A program made the position numbers and the translations under genes. A DNA stretch of 15,879 nucleotides from an uncultured Collinsella sp. (GTDB taxonomy: Bacteria; Actinomycetota; Coriobacteriia; Coriobacteriales; Coriobacteriaceae), in assembly GCA_900550595.1 (NCBI GenBank), contig URTB01000015.1, positions 1 to 15,879 of the forward strand. The letters run 5' to 3'. Each line of letters begins with the position of its first letter. Within the stretch, counting starts at the first letter, position 1. Below the pieces are notes generated by a model, which saw only the letters and a program-made list of their open reading frames with translations, did not search any database and was not told the origin of the DNA. Below, piece after piece: positions 15,629 to 15,879 of the stretch.

Positions 15629-15879
15629 TTACTCGCCCAGAATCAGCGCCGCGAGCTCTGCCTGGCTATCCACCACGTAGTCGGCGCCGGCGGCCTCCAG
15701 CTCTGCGCGGCCGCGGAAGCCCCAGCTGACGCCCGCGCTCTTAAGGCCGGCGTTGTGGCCGGTCAGGATATCGACATTGGAATCGCCCACATAGAGCGTG
15801 GTTGCCGGATCGGCGCCCAGCTCCTCCATCACATGCAGCGTGACGGGTGCTTCGGGCTTGGGCGGAAACGCATCGACAC
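15629..15879 (-). CDS. HAD-superfamily phosphatase, phosphoglycolate-phosphatase-like (5' partial)
   Basis: The C-terminal 83 residues are in the window (frame from 15877); the start lies beyond the right edge. FPPKPEAPVTLHVMEELGA holds the motif III lysine, and LYVGDSNVDILTGHNAG is motif IV with its metal-binding acidic residues. The ending GVSWGFRGRAELEAAGADYVVDSQAELAALI is typical of Gph-like HAD phosphatases. The nucleophile Asp motif is outside the window. Substrate cannot be told from this part; phosphoglycolate or another small phosphate ester is likely. The reading frame is open at the edge, so the GTG/ATG codons near 15830 are internal. Confidence 0.9.
   Translation of the reverse strand, partial: VDAFPPKPEAPVTLHVMEELGADPATTLYVGDSNVDILTGHNAGLKSAGVSWGFRGRAELEAAGADYVVDSQAELAALILGE

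Noticed and set aside
15629..15832. Complete 67-residue protein at the right edge
   Set aside because: The frame is open to the window edge and its upstream codons encode the HAD motif III lysine region, so it is the tail of a longer gene.

Overview
The window looks like a chromosomal stretch of a high-GC gut Actinomycetota, most likely a Collinsella-type coriobacterium. This is an inference from gene content (sugar-PTS and 6-phospho-beta-glucosidase genes, a 7TM sensor kinase pair, a DUF4428/zinc-ribbon/SPFH operon), codon bias and the style of dispersed palindromes; no rRNA or other marker is present. Both edges cut a gene: a GH1 6-phospho-beta-glucosidase on the left and a HAD phosphatase on the right.

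Layout. (1) 1-1014, + strand: C-terminal two thirds of a GH1 6-phospho-beta-glucosidase, with a 106-nt imperfect palindrome that includes its stop codon. (2) 1276-5272, +: a tightly coupled three-gene signalling operon: a 7TM sensor whose C-terminus looks like a degenerate kinase, an intact membrane/PAS histidine kinase, and a NarL/LuxR-type response regulator. (3) 9673-5382, -: an operon of a DUF4428 zinc-ribbon protein, a YdjG-like zinc-ribbon membrane protein, an SPFH protein with two C-terminal zinc ribbons, and a lipoprotein, ending at a strong terminator. (4) 9817-10539, +: a ROK sugar kinase lacking its N-terminus; its only ATG lies inside a 35-bp REP-like repeat. (5) 10812-11495, +: pyrE. 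(6) 11829-13001, -: a Fic AMPylase with an autoinhibitory motif and a C-terminal winged helix, flanked by two copies of a long palindrome and preceded by a ladder of alternating operator-like sites. (7) 13851-13288, -: a MurR/RpiR-type regulator reduced to its SIS domain. (8) 14027-14563, +: glucose-type PTS EIIA with a good promoter and terminator. (9) 14797-15354, +: a small lipoprotein. (10) 15877-15629, -: HAD phosphatase.

The most unusual content is non-coding. Two copies of a roughly 170-nt structured element lie 3 nt and 2 nt after the TAG stop codons of pyrE and of the 185-aa lipoprotein. Their three helices differ in sequence but keep pairing (12 compensatory base-pair changes by hand count), while loops and junctions are conserved. 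Both run into a REP-like sequence containing TAGTCATTGGGG. This is a candidate undescribed structured RNA or single-strand DNA mobile element.

Several genes concern sugar uptake (GH1, EIIA, ROK, RpiR), but two of them are 5'-truncated, and repeats lie at or near these damaged loci. All comparisons were made by eye; no database or folding program was run.
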